From positions 52,689,257 to 52,753,256 of the forward strand of contig CP141128.1 in assembly GCA_035236585.1 (NCBI GenBank): DNA of 64,000 nt, read 5' to 3'. This document shows positions 24,120 to 37,209 of the stretch, piece by piece. Both the position numbers and the translations under genes were made by a program. The stretch is from Warburgia ugandensis (Eukaryota > Streptophyta > Magnoliopsida > Canellales > Canellaceae). Numbering within the stretch: the stretch's first letter is position 1; each line of letters begins with the position of its first letter. The notes beneath the pieces were generated by a model that saw only the letters and a list, made by a program, of their open reading frames with translations, was not told the DNA's origin and did no database searches.

Positions 24120-26332
24120 TGTAACGCTCGAGCAATTTACGCTATTTAGGACAGTCTATAGGACATGAACTGTGCTAAATGTTTCACTTTATTTAAAATA
24201 GTAAATGAATAAATTTGTGAGAAAATGGTACTATTAGATTCTACTAAAAAAATAGAATCTAACACCTCAAAAATCACCCAAAACGGAGTTCGTATGAAGA
24301 ATTTACGGCCATTTAAAGATCAGGGGCAATTCTGGAATTTAAATAGAAAAATGAAAAAAACAAAAAATGCAGGGGCCCGTTTTGATAACAGCACCCCCTG
24401 TCGTCTTCAACCTCTAAACCCCTCCAGAAACCCCATTTCTAGAGGATTCTGCCACCGCCAAGGGCGGCCCCCATCTCCCCTATCCAAAACGTGATTTTCT
24501 GGTTGTTTTGAGATTGGGGTTTCCGGCAAAATCGGAAACCCGTCTCAAACCCATCCTCTGCATTTTTCGGCAATGGCCAGGCCCAAGTCTGGCTGGCCAT
24601 CCCTTTACCCATCTCCCCACCTCCCCTCTTGTTCCTCTGACATCATCGGAAGTGGGGTTTTTCCCCTTCTTTGAGCTTTCTGGTGAGAAGGCACACCATC
24701 GGGAAAGAGGGCGTCCCCAGGCTGCCCAGGTAAGACGTTCCTCCTACTTTCTCTTCGTTTTTCTTTCCCCAGGTCAGATCCATGCCGGATCTAGTCTCTA
24801 TCCAGCCAGTCTTCCCAGCCAGAAAACAACCAAGCCGGTTCTAGCTGGCCCGAAACCAGGCGTCCTTCTCTCCAATCGTTTTCCAGCCGGGTTCTTGGTC
24901 GGAAAACGCCCCAAGCTGGCTTGGGTCGGCCTTGCACTAACCAAGTGTCCCAAGGATGCCATGCCCCACCTGCGCCTAGGATTGGGTCCCTGGGGTGGGT
25001 TTCGAGCATACGACAGTGCGTACACTGTCCCAGGAGTGGCCTTTGGGTGCGCGCGCGACATGGGGCATGGGTCCTGGCTCGACCAAGGTGCACGAGGTGC
25101 CCTGGGAGCTGAGACGCGCCATGCTACAAGGTGCGTTTGTGCGATGATGCGTATCATAGCGCATCACTTAAGCATGCATGTGCGCATACAAAACGCGGTC
25201 CCTGGCACAGCATTTGGGCGTGCACGCACGTAAGGCGATCGCGGTACAAGCAGGATACACGGGTGTCCTGGGAACTGGGGCATGTGGACCTAATGAGACT
25301 TTAAAGTTAGGATTAGAGGATAAATTATAGAGTCCAACTATTGGAAGGTAGATCCACATCATAGGATCTAGCCTGACAATGAATTAGGCAAGGACCATGG
25401 ACCCCAATAGGCACAGCTAGCAATCTAATGTCTAAATGGATTGAAATTAATAAGGACTCCTTGTATCCATTCATACCTAGGAGTTTATAAATGAGACCCA
25501 GGGATGGGTTGAGTGATAAAGGACGCGACTCCAGGAGACATTGAGGTAGGTGCTCTATCGCTACTAGACTTTTTAAAAGAGCCATGATTATTTTGAGAAT
25601 GCATGTTTAGCATAACTTAATTCAACGTACATATGATAAATGCTTTATGCATAGATATGTTTTGCAAATAATTGCATATACATTATGCATAGATATGTTT
25701 TGCAAACAATTGCATACATTGTATGATTTGTGAGCATTGAGTTTTTGAAAGATTGCATGTCCTTGAGGGTTACCAAAAGACGCTGGAGTGCCCAAAAGAC
25801 GCTGGGTAGGCAGTTGTGAGGGCCAGGCAGTTGTGAGGGACCCAAAGAGGATAGGTTTTGAAAAAGAGGTTTTTGCTTGTTTGATCCAATATGATTTGGG
25901 CTGATAAGCTCGTGGGTGCTATGCCGAGAGGTTTGGGTTGGCCTCCAGCCTCTACCACTATTAGGTGGATGGGTACCATACCCAAAAAGGGCAACGTCCC
26001 TACGTTGCCTGCATGTGGTACAGGGGGCTACCACTAGTGTCACGGCACTGGGTCAACATGTCATATTCCCCGTTGAGGCTATGACCAAGTGTCCTCAGGT
26101 ACCCAAGGACCACATGGCGGCGAGGTTGTGGGCATAGTTGGACCCTATGGTTTGATGATTTACTTGCATTGCATATGGCATGACATGAGGTTGGTCGGCC
26201 ATACCAGATATCCATGAGTTGGATTCAGTTGAGCATCTTATGCATATCATTATGTTTATGATATATGATACTTTCGACTTGGATTATGCTATTCTTTAAG
26301 TCATCAGTATTTCAATTCGACAGTGGTTTTTA
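24120..26332 (+). mobile_element. Element C, left LTR (inverted, 3'-truncated)
   Basis: It starts TGTAACGCTCGAGC and matches the minus strand of 30,294-32,512 at roughly 95 percent by eye. It stops at GGTTTTTA (26,325-26,332) and is joined directly to the reverse complement of the polypurine tract. The 522 bp corresponding to 29,772-30,293 are missing. About 40 bp containing the TATA box are also missing near 24,465. A 241-codon frame at 24,508-25,233 is not kept in the other arm. Confidence 0.85.
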
Positions 26333-26375
26333 TTACCCCCTTAAAAGAATTTTGTCCTCGAAATTCCATAAATTA
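26333..26375 (-). pseudogene. Pol-terminal remnant and polypurine tract of element C
   Basis: The minus strand reads NFEDKILLRG then stop, with the purine run CTTTTAAGGGGGTAA. In a normal element an LTR start would follow; here the inverted left LTR is joined at this point. Confidence 0.8.
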
Positions 26376-29300
26376 TCATCTTCAAGGTATTTTGTCTCTT
26401 TGATATCTTCTTGGTGAATGCATCCTCCCCTTAGGAATCCAATCTAGGCTCAACCTCAATTTATCATTTTTATTGTTCCTCTTACAAGGCCTTACCTATA
26501 AGGGCTGCTTTCGCTGCATACTCTGATGCATACTCTTATACGTGCCAGTTTAACAATACTGATTTCTAGTTGTAACTCATCTTTCTTGAAATCCTTAGAT
26601 GCCCATACTTTTCTCATCATGTATAGGATAGTCTCTTGTAGGATCATGCTTCTTTATTCATGTATAAATTACTCCATGCTTCTTTGAGATCATATGATCT
26701 TATTTCATAGGATAATCCTTTTTCTTCTTGACTTCCATCTAGTGATTTCTTCATCATCCACATCTCCTTCTAATGGTTGGTAAGAATCCAAAAATTTTAC
26801 CTTCTTTCTATTGTGCCTAACTTTGCTTCTTATCTTTTACCTTTGTCCCCAAGATACTTCAATAACTGACATGGTATCATGTGCTCTACAGCCAAACCCT
26901 TGATTAACTTTGAATTTCAATTGTCTGTCGTTTTCCATATGTGACTTGATTCCTCGACCAAAGTTACATTCAAAATAAAATCATGAAAGTCAATTTGTAG
27001 CAGCTTCTATTGAGGCCTTAACATATACTAAAAGTAAAATTTCCTAACACCATATCCAGTTTCATAACTATTGAATTCATTAAATGCTTTTCTCCGTGAA
27101 GATTTTCTCCAAACTCATGTCAAATGTTAATGGTCGATTCATCATCACGGGTCACATGTTCTCGTCCAGAAGCCTATCTCACTATTCACATCAATTTGTC
27201 ATTAGGATTTTCAATATTGTTCCTATTTATGCAAAAAGTCTCTTATTCATAACCGAGTACCCTTACTAGGTCATGGTTGAATCCTTTGTCATCATCCTCT
27301 TTGTTCTTTCTTTGCTTGATGGTTTTCTTTGTAACCTTTCAGTCCAAATGTTCCATGCCTAATCCAGTAGGGTTAGTCCTTAGAAAATTCCTTCAATTGA
27401 TTTTTCGTACTTGGTATATGCTCATAACAACTAACTATTTGTCTCAAGGCAATGTAACATTAAATCTTCACCTTATAGTGTGCTAGCCATCTCACCTTTT
27501 CTCCTTCCATTCCCTATGTCAATATATTGTTCAATCTTTTATCAGGGCTTTATTGTCAATCATGCAGTCTATATTGTCAGGAGGTATAAGTAGTGATTTT
27601 CTCAATTCCTCAAATTTTATCCTTCAAGTGCCTCCTTATACTTAGCTTATAATAGCAGTTCTCGTTCAATAACTACTTCGTCAAGTTATGCTGAGGCTAT
27701 TAAATCATCAAATTTGAAAAACACTCAGGTAAGCATGGAACAATTTCGTAGACATCTAGAAAAACTTTATTTGATTACCTATTGATCTCTTTCTAGATAT
27801 ATCTTTGTCATAAGCTCAAGGGTCTCTAAAGTGATCGGTACTTATCTACCTTTCTTTCCAAGTCAGCAGCATCTTTCAGACCCCCAGTGATTTCTATGGT
27901 TTGTCATGGTATCTATTCAGGTTTGGAAAATTTTTCACATTGGTTTAGATCACTTCTTATTTTTGCTCCTATCTCAATTGCTACTATCCTCATCGTACTC
28001 ATAGCTCCTCTATGATGGGGCCTGATCAACTGACCTCATACCCTCAAATGACTTAGTCTAACAAGTACTTCTTTCAAGGAAAACTCAAGTCTAAAGACTT
28101 ATAACATCTCTCTGAGTGTATAACTTCGATTACTAACTCATAGATACTAACATACTTAATTAATTAGGGTGGGATACCTTTATTTAGTCAATAGTACTCT
28201 AAAGGTAATGACTAAATAATAGTTTTAAGATATTTGCTCTTCCAATCTATGATAGTAAGCCCTCAATTTGATCCATGATGGTACCCTTCTTGCTAAATGG
28301 ACAAGTCACTGTCCCGGTTGAATTCCTTTTTCAATATATTTTATTGGCAAGGTGGGATAACAGCAAATTTTCCTTTCTATGGATTATATCCATTGGTGTT
28401 CCTCATAAGCTAATGGATCTGATAAGAATCTAATTGTAATAATTGATATCAAACTATTTGTAGAATTTTAATTTCTAGTTGGTCACCATTCCTCTTCAAA
28501 AATTTCTTGTCGCATAATCTCTTGAAATTCGATTCTCTACTCAAAATTTTAAACCCCATATGCTTTCTCTCTTTTATACTCTTTTACAATAAGATCACCA
28601 ACTCAAGATGATAGAATTCTATGTATCTCCATAAAGTCATGATCTTCTTCTTTTCAATATTTCATTGAATACTTATCGTTACATCTCTATCTCTTTCTTT
28701 CTTTTCTTCAAAATTCTCATTTTTGTCTACCTAGATCAATGTCTTCATGTGCTTTGTTGCATATAATCGATACTGCATCTACTCCTTTACTTAACAGATA
28801 TGATAAACTGAATGCTTTTCAAAAATTCTAAACTGTCTTAAGATCATTGAAATCCTCAATTGCCTATAGCCTCAATAAAATTCATACAATGTCTTAATAA
28901 TGGCATTGATGTTTTGATCATGCTATACTTCTCTTACAAGTTCATGTTAGGATCGACCTATTATCATCCTTAGTATTATCATCAAAATCTTTTGATAACT
29001 CGGTCGAATTCATTTCCCTATCATATTCGTATTATGTTTCTCTTAATCACATAATATGTCACTTGATTTGCTCCATAATACTCAAGTAGTTATTAGTCGA
29101 TAGCACTTCACTCTTCATAAGACTCCAATTAAGATATCCAAAACTGAACCAAGTCCTTCAAGATCCATACCTTTGTGACCTAGTTCAAGTCACAGTCATC
29201 TCCTAATATTATCTTGCATTCTCATCCCTCTTAGATTATCATCAAAATTCTTCTCAAAGTCTGCCTTTTACATCCCCTATCATACTCATATCATATCCTT

Positions 29301-29470
29301 GTGATAGTGTACTCATATTCTGATATTATTTACGATGGTAAGATAGCCTCTTAGGTTCTTTGATTTTCTCACCTTTGATGAGATTACTTTATTGCAGGTC
29401 AGAACTCTCTACTAACAAGTTCACTAACATCCTCATTCATCATTCTCATAATATGATCCATATATGAGTT

Positions 29471-29492
29471 ATATATATATATATATATATAT
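29471..29492. repeat. (AT)11 microsatellite
   Basis: Eleven AT dinucleotides about 280 bp downstream of the primer site of element C. Confidence 0.95.
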
Positions 29493-29755
29493 TTGCACCA
29501 CACAACAATCCTTAATCCTTAAGTCGTCTTAGACTAGATTTTGGATAAGGGTTGCACTATCCTTTGCTTAATTATTTGTTAAACCAAGCTGTGCTTCACC
29601 TATTTATTTATGGTGAACTGCCTTGAGCATTAATATTGTAATCCTCAAATAGAAGTAGTCATCTCTACTACTCCTATTTATGCTACTCCTTCTAAATTCC
29701 CTTTATTGTCTATAACCCTTGGACATGCTGGACTGGCCGTGAAAGGATAAAACCT

Positions 29756-29770
29756 GGACTTTGATACCAA
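29756..29770 (-). other. Primer-binding site of element C
   Basis: Reads TTGGTATCAAAGTCC on the minus strand, one base from the LTR end. It differs from the element-A site by one base in the first 12 and places the internal region on the minus strand. Confidence 0.85.
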
Positions 29771-29771
29771 C

Positions 29772-32512
29772 TGTGACGACCCAGGTTTTCTCATGCATTT
29801 TTAAATGCAAGATCTAATTCCTAAGGCAGGATGCATCCCTATTTGAAAACAATTTTTTATAAAAATCATGCAATGCAGTGAAAAATCTTTGGTTTTAAAC
29901 TCATTTTGAAAACCCCGCCTGTCATTTGCTTTTACAACAACCAAAGTAGTTTTTGAAAAACTTCAGAAATCATAAATGTTTTTCCCCAGGTCTTTCCAAA
30001 TACAAAGACACAGCCCAACTGTAAATTAATACAAATACATGTCCAAAGGGTAGAGAGTTTACTCACATGTATAGTTGTCTCCTTTGTTTATTCACTTGCT
30101 CGTAGCACTAATATCTTCTAAGGTGTCTTCTATTTGTGAGTGGAACTATCCTGAAAAATGTTAAGGATAGGGTGAGTATATACTATACTCAGTAGGAGTC
30201 TATCACTACTAGTTTTGCAATGCATGCTATGTTCAAAATCATATGCTCTTAAAAACGTGTGCATGTTCGAACAATCACGTTCAATATCGATATTAAAAAC
30301 CATTGTCGAATTGAAATACTGACGACTTAAAGAATAGCATAATCCAAGTCGAAAGTATCATATATCATAAACATAATGAAATGCATAAGATGCTCAACTG
30401 AATCCAACTCATGGATATCTGGTATGGTCGACCAATCTCATGTCATGCCATATGCAATGCAAATAAATCATCAAACCATAGGGTCCAACTATGCCCACGA
30501 CCTCACCGCCGTGTGGTCCCCGGGTACCTGAGGACACTCGATCATAGCCTCAACGGAGCATATGACACATCGACCCAGTGCCGTGACACCAATGGTAGCC
30601 CCCTGTACCACATGCACCCGACGTAGGGACATTGCCCTTTTTGGGCGTGGTACCCATCCACCTAATAGTGGTAGAGGCTAGAGGCCAACCCAAACCTCTC
30701 GGCATAGCGTCCATGAGCTTATCAGTCCAAATCATATCAGATCAAAGAAGCGAAAACCTCTTTTTCAAAACCTGTCCTCTTTGGGTCCCTCACAACTGCC
30801 TGGCCCTCACAACTCCCTACCCAGCGTCTTTTGGGTACTCCAGCGTCTTTTGGTAACCCTCAAGGACATGCAATCTTTCAAAAACTCAATGCTCACAAAT
30901 CATACAATGTATGCAATTGTTTGCAAAACATATCTATGCATAATGTATATGCAATTATTTGCAAAACATATCTATGCATAAAGCATTTATCATATGTACG
31001 TTGAATTAAGTTATGCTAAACATGCATTCTCAAAATAATCATGGCTCTTTTAAAAAGTCTAGTAGCAATAGAGCACCTACCTCAATGTCTCCTGGAGTCG
31101 CGTCCTTTATCACTCAACCCGTCTCTGGGTCTCATTTATAAACTCCTGGGTATGAATGGATACAAGGAGTCCTTATTAATTTCAATCCATTTAGACATTA
31201 GATTGTTAGCTTTGCCTATTGGGGTCCATGGTCCTTGCCTAATTCATTGTCAGGCTGGATCCTATGATGTGGATGTACTTTCCAATAGTTAGACTTTGTA
31301 ATTTATCCTCTAATCCTAACTTTAAAGTCCCAGGACACCCGTGTATCCTGGTTGAACCGCGACCGCCTTACGTGCGTGAGCGCCCAAAGGCCATGTCAGG
31401 GACCGCTTTTTGCATGTGCACATGCATGCTTAAGTGACGCGCTATGACGCGCATCATCGCACGGACGCACCTTGTAGCATGGCGCGTCTTAGCTCCCAGG
31501 CACTCCGTGCACCCTGGTCGAGCCAGGACCCGTGCCCCATGTCGCGCGCGCACTCGAAGGCCACTCCTAGGACAGTGTACGCACTGTCGTATGCTCGGAA
31601 AGCACCCCAGGGACCCAATCCCAGGTGCAGGTGGGGCATGGCGTCCTTGGGACGCCTAGTTCATGCAAGGCCGGCCCAAGCCGGCTTGGGGTGTTTTCCG
31701 GCGAGGAACTCGGCTAGAAAACGACTGGAGAGAAGGACGCCTGGTGTCGGGCCAGCTAGAACCGGCTTGGTTGTTTTTCGGCTGGGAAGACCGGTTGGAA
31801 AGAGACCAGTCTGGCATGGATCTGGCCTGGGGAAAGCAAAATGAAGAGAAAGTAGGAGGAACGTCTTACCTGGGCAGCCTGGGGACGCCCTCTTTCCCGA
31901 TGGTGTGCCTGCTCGCCGGAAAGCTCGAAGAAGGGGGAAAACCCCACTTCCGATGATGCCAGAGGAATAAGAGGGGAGGTGGGGAGATGGGTAAAGGGAT
32001 GGCCTGCCAGACCTGGGCCTGGCCATTGCCGAAAAATGCAGAGGATGGGTTTAAGACGGGTTTCCAATTTTTCCGAAAAACCCAGTCTCAAAACAACCGA
32101 AAAATCACGTTTTGGATAGGGGGAGATGGGGCTTTTTATAGCCTTGCTATGGCGGTGCTGCCAATGGAAGTGCCACCCTTGGCGGTGGCAGAATCCTCTA
32201 GAAACGGGGTTTTTGGAGGGGTCTAGAGGTTGAAGATGACAGGGGGTGCCGTTATCAAAACGGCCCCTGCATTTTTCGTTTTTCTGTTTAAATTCCAGAA
32301 TTGCCCCTGATCTTTAAACGGCCGTAACTTCTTCATACGAACTCCGTTTTGGATGATTTTTGAGGCGTTGGATTCCATTTTTTGAGTATAATCTAATGGT
32401 ACTAAGTTTCCTTAGAAATTTCTTCATTTAATATTTTAAATAAAGTGAAACATTTAATACAGTTCATGTCCTATAGACTGTCCTAAATAGCATAAATTGC
32501 TTGAGCGTTACA
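29772..32512 (-). mobile_element. Element C, right LTR (complete, 2741 bp)
   Basis: On the minus strand it runs from TGTAACGCTCAAGC (32,512) to CCTGGGTCGTCACA (29,772), next to the primer site, so it is the 5' LTR. It is related to family B throughout (shared 3' half, 'aaatcaccCaaaacggagtt' block) but has a different start. The TATA box is TATAAAAAG at 32,132-32,140 on the minus strand. The 8-bp hairpin lies at 30,173-30,191. Confidence 0.9.
32132..32140 (-). promoter_or_regulatory. TATA box of right LTR, element C
   Basis: TATAAAAAG on the minus strand, followed by the leader. The matching site in the left LTR has been deleted. Confidence 0.55.
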
Positions 32513-32517
32513 TCAAG

Positions 32518-33726
32518 TTAGTCCTCTGTTCTTTTCTTTGCTTGTTATTGCCATTCTTTCGTTGCTTTTCCATGTTTTTTACATTGAGTTATTGTTGTTG
32601 TTTTCTTGTTCTTTTATCAAAGATCCAAGTTTTCTCTTGTCTAGTAGTGACATCCAAGAGATGAGGAAACTTAGATCATTGTTTTCCTTCTTTGATTCAA
32701 GTGTTTTGCTCCTCTAGATCCATCTAGTTTTGTGCTTTGTTATCCTTGCTTAGTTCAACACTTCGGTCATCTTTTCTCATAGATTTCTTCTTGGATTAAG
32801 GCACAGTAGTTTACTTGAGTTACAAGCACTGGAGTTGTTTGAAGTGGATATTTAGATCAAGTTTCATGCTTTTGAATTGGACGCACTTTTCAGCCTTACA
32901 CTTAGGTATTATACGTTCAATTTCTGGTGTACTTTGATTCTAATTAATGGAAATATTGGAGTACTTTTGTTAATGATTGTTTCCAATATCATAATACTCC
33001 ATATCTAAATGATTGTCTTACAAGGAATGTGTTGATTCAATTGCTTATTTATGCAAGATTGGTTTAATGTTTTCAAGTGATTGAAATCTAGAATTTCTTA
33101 CCTTTAACTTTGATACTTTATTCCAGCCATCTAAACATCTCATTTAAAGGAATCCTTAGGAAATCATTTAGTTTAGTTAGTTGTTTATTTAGTGCATAAC
33201 TTAAGTTGCATAATTAATTGTATTAGATGCATCAAATGTGACCACTTTTGGACTCTAGAACCATGTGCACCATCCATGGATCGTGCGCTTGATTCTTAAG
33301 TGAAACACTTGATTAGATTTAACTTGTTTTGTTATTTAATTCTAGATTATCAGTATTTAATTCATGATATGAATCTTAGTTTAGTTTAGGAAATTTCCTT
33401 AACTAAATTTTAGAAATTTTTATTTTTGGAATGTTTTAGGTTTGGGAAAGTTTTATTTTTAGTAAGCTGTATTTTTAAGTTTCCTTAGGTCATATTGCAT
33501 AGTCTTAATTCATTCTAAGTTACCATTGGGTTTAAATGCATGTTAATAACAAGTTTCCATTAGTTGTCATTTCTAATTTTGTGCGTCTTTTACATTCCTA
33601 GGTAAATCATCTCAATCTTTCTTGTATCGTGGGATCAACCTCGCTTGCATGAGAATACTACAATAGATTCGGGCACTTGTTAGTTTATTTAAACAGAAAT
33701 ACTAATAACCAAAACAAATCCCATCA
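32518..33726 (+). mobile_element. D': part 3, 3' end of D-related LTR
   Basis: It resumes the LTR interrupted by C. 'gtagtgacatccaagagat' (about 32,645) matches the minus strand of D LTRs near 39,450. The end, 'gggatcaacctcgcttgcatgag...cccatca', resembles the ends of Athila/Tat LTRs, which terminate in ATCA. No TGGCGCC-type primer site follows, so this is a solo or truncated LTR. Confidence 0.6.
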
Positions 33727-36700
33727 AATGATCTTTAGGAATAAAGTATTAGGACAGCCAAGAAAGGAGGATCTTAAAACCTTTCCTAAACAATCACCAC
33801 CCTATTAAAGAAAGAAGATGATAAAAATGAAAATAGAAAAACTTATTAACTTTTCCTCAAGCTAGAAAGTCTAAAAAGAGGGTAACTTCAAGAAATTAGT
33901 AAGAAAGGAGTTAAGAGGTCATTCATATTTAAGGAAGGTGAACCATAGAAGAGGTTTCCTTTCTTAACACATGAAATATAATAAGAGGAAAACAAAAGGG
34001 AGAGAGTGGCCCTTGGTTTAGGACTCACCAAATTCAGCCTTAGGAGATAATGTAAGAGATAGGGACATGGTGTTATTCTACCATTTAACATGAAGTCCAT
34101 ACCTACTAATCTAAGTGGTTTTGTGGATGGATTTGTATGTTTCCTCAACCTTACTCAAGATATTAGAAAGTCTCCTTATTGCCATAAAAAGATATAAGAA
34201 TCCTTTTTTTACCTTATTCCAAATTTCATATAAAGAAGTTAGAAGGAATAAAATTAGGAATGGTCCATTAACTAACTAACATGAACTATGCATGAAATTT
34301 AAAATTAGAAAGTGGGTGTGTGTAGCATGGGTATAGAAAGTGCTTGGAAAGAAAAAAATAGTAAGAAGGTCTATGAGAGTGAGAGATGGAAGAGAGAAAG
34401 ATGAATGCAACTCTAGCATGGAATGTTCCACATGTGCAATTATGATAGTGTATGTGCTTGTGATTAAAATATGGAAAGTGAGATGTGTGATGTAAATGCA
34501 CTATAATGCATGAAATTATGATGCTATGCAAGGAATTCTAAAAGAGGAATGCATGCTATATCTAACCACCTAACATTTACAATGTTTCTAAACTAATCCT
34601 ACAATGTGTGCAAAGGAAATTATAAAGTCAAACTAAGCTAAGCATGAGTTTCTAAATTTGACAACTACATGTTTCTAAACTAGGAAAGTGCTAAGTCTAA
34701 GAATCAATCATGCAAATAATTTCTGAAAATGGTATTAAAGTAATCCTAAGATGTTTGGAAAGAAAAATGGAAAGTTACTAAAAGCTAAAAAGGAAAGATC
34801 TAAGATGCAAACATGTGTTCTAGAATTATAAACTATGCTACTTCTAAATTAGGAAAGTTCTTAAAACTTAGAAAGAAAAGAAACTAAATGGAAAGCTATA
34901 CTACAGACATGATGTACCTAGTGAAAAATAACCTAAGCAAACAAAATTTACTCATGAAACTAAAATGAATGCAATCTAGGGAAGCCACAAATTATGCCAT
35001 TCATGAAAACTAAAAAAAGTTGTATCCTTCCAAACTGGATGATATTCATATAAAACCTAAGGATTTAATGAATGCAAACAAAGTTAATAGAAAGGGAAAC
35101 ATGGTCATTTACTTATGAATCTAAGATGAAGGAAACCAATATTCTATACATGAATTTCAAAGCAAGGAAAAGGTGACTGCGTGTTAGAATAAGATGAATG
35201 GGGGAGCCAGAAAATGGAAGAGAAAGAAAAAGAAAATAAGAAAGAAAGGAATTGGAATAGGTTGAGACCCTACCTTTATCTCCAAAGGATCTAAACATGG
35301 AAGCTTAAAGGGAACTTGGGTGAGGGTGATCTTCCTCCCTCTATTTCTCATAGCATTAGCTTGATCTCTTTGGAAAGTTGAAAGATACTTAACTAGTTCA
35401 ATTCACTTCTATTTATAGATTTATAGAATGGGAGTTAAGAGGGTTTAATGGTTGAGATTAATCCTTTTTAATCATAAACTAATGAATGGCTACATTTGGG
35501 GGGGAATGTGGAATTCATATAGAGAAGTGGGAGAAGAAAATAAAATAGCAATAAGATGGGAAAGGAAAGAAATAGGAAAAGGAAAAGCTAGTGAAGAAGA
35601 GAATATGTGGGGAAATGAAAGAAATAGAAAGGGCAAATAAAGAGTTAGCTTAGGAATGAAGTGAAGGAGGTGGAATGGAATTAGAAGGTGGCTGTTGGAG
35701 TGGGGGCGGGGAGGGGAGGAGTGAACTTTTGGGTGGAATTTAGTTACAAAAGAAGAATAAATAAATTGGTAGAATGATAAGGAATATGTGGAAAAGGAAT
35801 TAGATGAAAATAAAAGAAAAAGGAAAAAAGGAGTGAGGGGATCAAATGAAATTCAAATTTAGAAAGTCCTAAAGGGCGAGGTGGCTGGGGGGGATGTGTG
35901 TGTATATGTGAATTAGAAACCCTAAAGAAATGTGAACTATGAGGATGGGTGGTTGAGATTTTCATTTCTGTAGGGTTTTGGGTTGACTTTTCAACATGGG
36001 AAAGGTAGCTAGGGTTTTGCTCTCTCCAGTACTTCATTTCTAGCCCGTAGATCATACTTAACCTTATTTGTATGGATGGGATTCCTTTATGACATGTAAA
36101 TATTCTTAAACTTCATTTTCTCTCCACCATTGGATTCGATTATCCTATGATGAGTGGGTTGATTCTTGTAGATCTTCATATGCTTCATGTAGACTAAGTG
36201 TGCTTGTTACCTTGCATAGAAAAGACAGTTAATCATTGGTTGATCTACTTCTTTTCGTTGAGTAGGAGAGAGAAAATAAGCAAAATGTCTTCATATGGAT
36301 TCTAGTCTTCTTTTATTTCTTAGAAGTTTTCATTGTATATAATCCCATTGTATGTGAATTGAGCTTTTCTCATAAGCTTCTTAAGGTCATGAAATGTATG
36401 CAAATATGCATGAATTGAGTATTTGCCACCTTTTCATCCTCACTTGAGGAGTTGTGCATAGGGTTTTTGATTGCTACAACTTTGACAGTGACACCCAATG
36501 CTATGTCACTCCCATAGATCTGTGCACTTATGGTAATAATTAAAGCACATCAATTTATTTTTTCAATTCTTTTTAAGATAGAGAAAGACTATACATTTTT
36601 TATATAAATGTGGATGGATGCTGAGTTTGAATGTTTTACTGAATGTGGAAGTGAATGTGAATTTCTTTTTCGTGCCTTTAAAGAATGTATGTAGGTTATG

Positions 36701-37209
36701 ATGTTCTCTTGTACATTGAATGTTCTATTGTACATTCAATATTCTATTATTCATTGATTGTACGTAGGTATGTAGGTAATGATTTTGGAATAAAGCAATG
36801 AAAAAAAAAATTACATGAGTTTAAAAGTCTTTTAAAGTCAATTTTCAAAAAATTAACTTTTAAAGCATGGCTCTAATCTCATATAGGTTATAAGTCTCTA
36901 CAAATCATTTTTAGGATCTCTAAGTTATACTTAGTCTTCAACCTAAACTATGTATATATGGCTATTGTGCAATTAAGTGTTCTAAATTTAATTTTCATGG
37001 AGAATTTTTAAAAAAGGATAATAAAATATACTAATTGAATTCAAATATATTAATAAGCTAAACACTAAATTTTCAAAAAATTGAATACTGTCATCCTTGT
37101 ATAAGAACTTACCACAAAAAACTAAAGAAAAATCAAAATTCTCTCTTTTTTTAAGCAATTTTTTTTTACACTAAAAAACCTACAATGAACACATCAAATT
37201 TTGAAATAA
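33727..37209 (-). mobile_element. F: probable LTR-like region, boundaries unresolved
   Basis: A 3.5-kb stretch without coding content. A TATA box (TATAAATAG, minus strand 35,409-35,417) followed by a leader-like segment suggests an LTR on the same strand as the pol remnant to its right. The palindrome-like CATTGGGGACAATG near 37,230 is typical of the region after pol in Athila-like elements. The LTR start may be near 36,551 (TGATGTGC on the minus strand after a purine-rich run) or near 37,209; I cannot decide. Purine-rich DNA lies at 35,560-35,720. Confidence 0.4.
35409..35417 (-). promoter_or_regulatory. TATA box in region F
   Basis: TATAAATAG on the minus strand, followed by sequence resembling the leaders of D LTRs in layout but not in detail. 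Confidence 0.45.

Larger units (their letters stand above)
26333..29771 (-). mobile_element. Element C internal domain, noncoding
   Basis: On the minus strand this runs from the primer site (29,756-29,770) to the polypurine tract (26,333-26,347), 3.44 kb, close to the 3.39 kb of element A. No frame exceeds about 70 codons and I see no gag, protease, reverse transcriptase or integrase motif. The only coding trace is NFEDKILLRG followed by a stop at the 3' end. An (AT)11 run lies at 29,471-29,492. I read this as a second nonautonomous, LARD-like element. Confidence 0.8.
24115..32517 (-). mobile_element. Element C: insertion with inverted LTRs and TCAAG duplications
   Basis: The insertion proper is 24,120-32,512 (8393 bp). 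TCAAG flanks it at 24,115-24,119 and 32,513-32,517. Order: LTR on plus strand (24,120-26,332), internal region on minus strand (26,333-29,771), LTR on minus strand (29,772-32,512). Thus both outer ends are LTR starts (TGTAACGCTC), whereas a normal copy would show an LTR start at one end and an LTR end at the other. The perfect duplication argues for a single integration event. An assembly artefact cannot be excluded from sequence alone. Confidence 0.85.

Noticed and set aside
24508..25233. 241-codon open frame, the longest in the window
   Set aside because: It lies in the GC-rich leader of the left LTR of C. The other arm starts the same frame (minus strand from 32,091) but loses it after about 105 codons by a frameshift, and several frames are open on both strands here. 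This is low stop density, not a gene.
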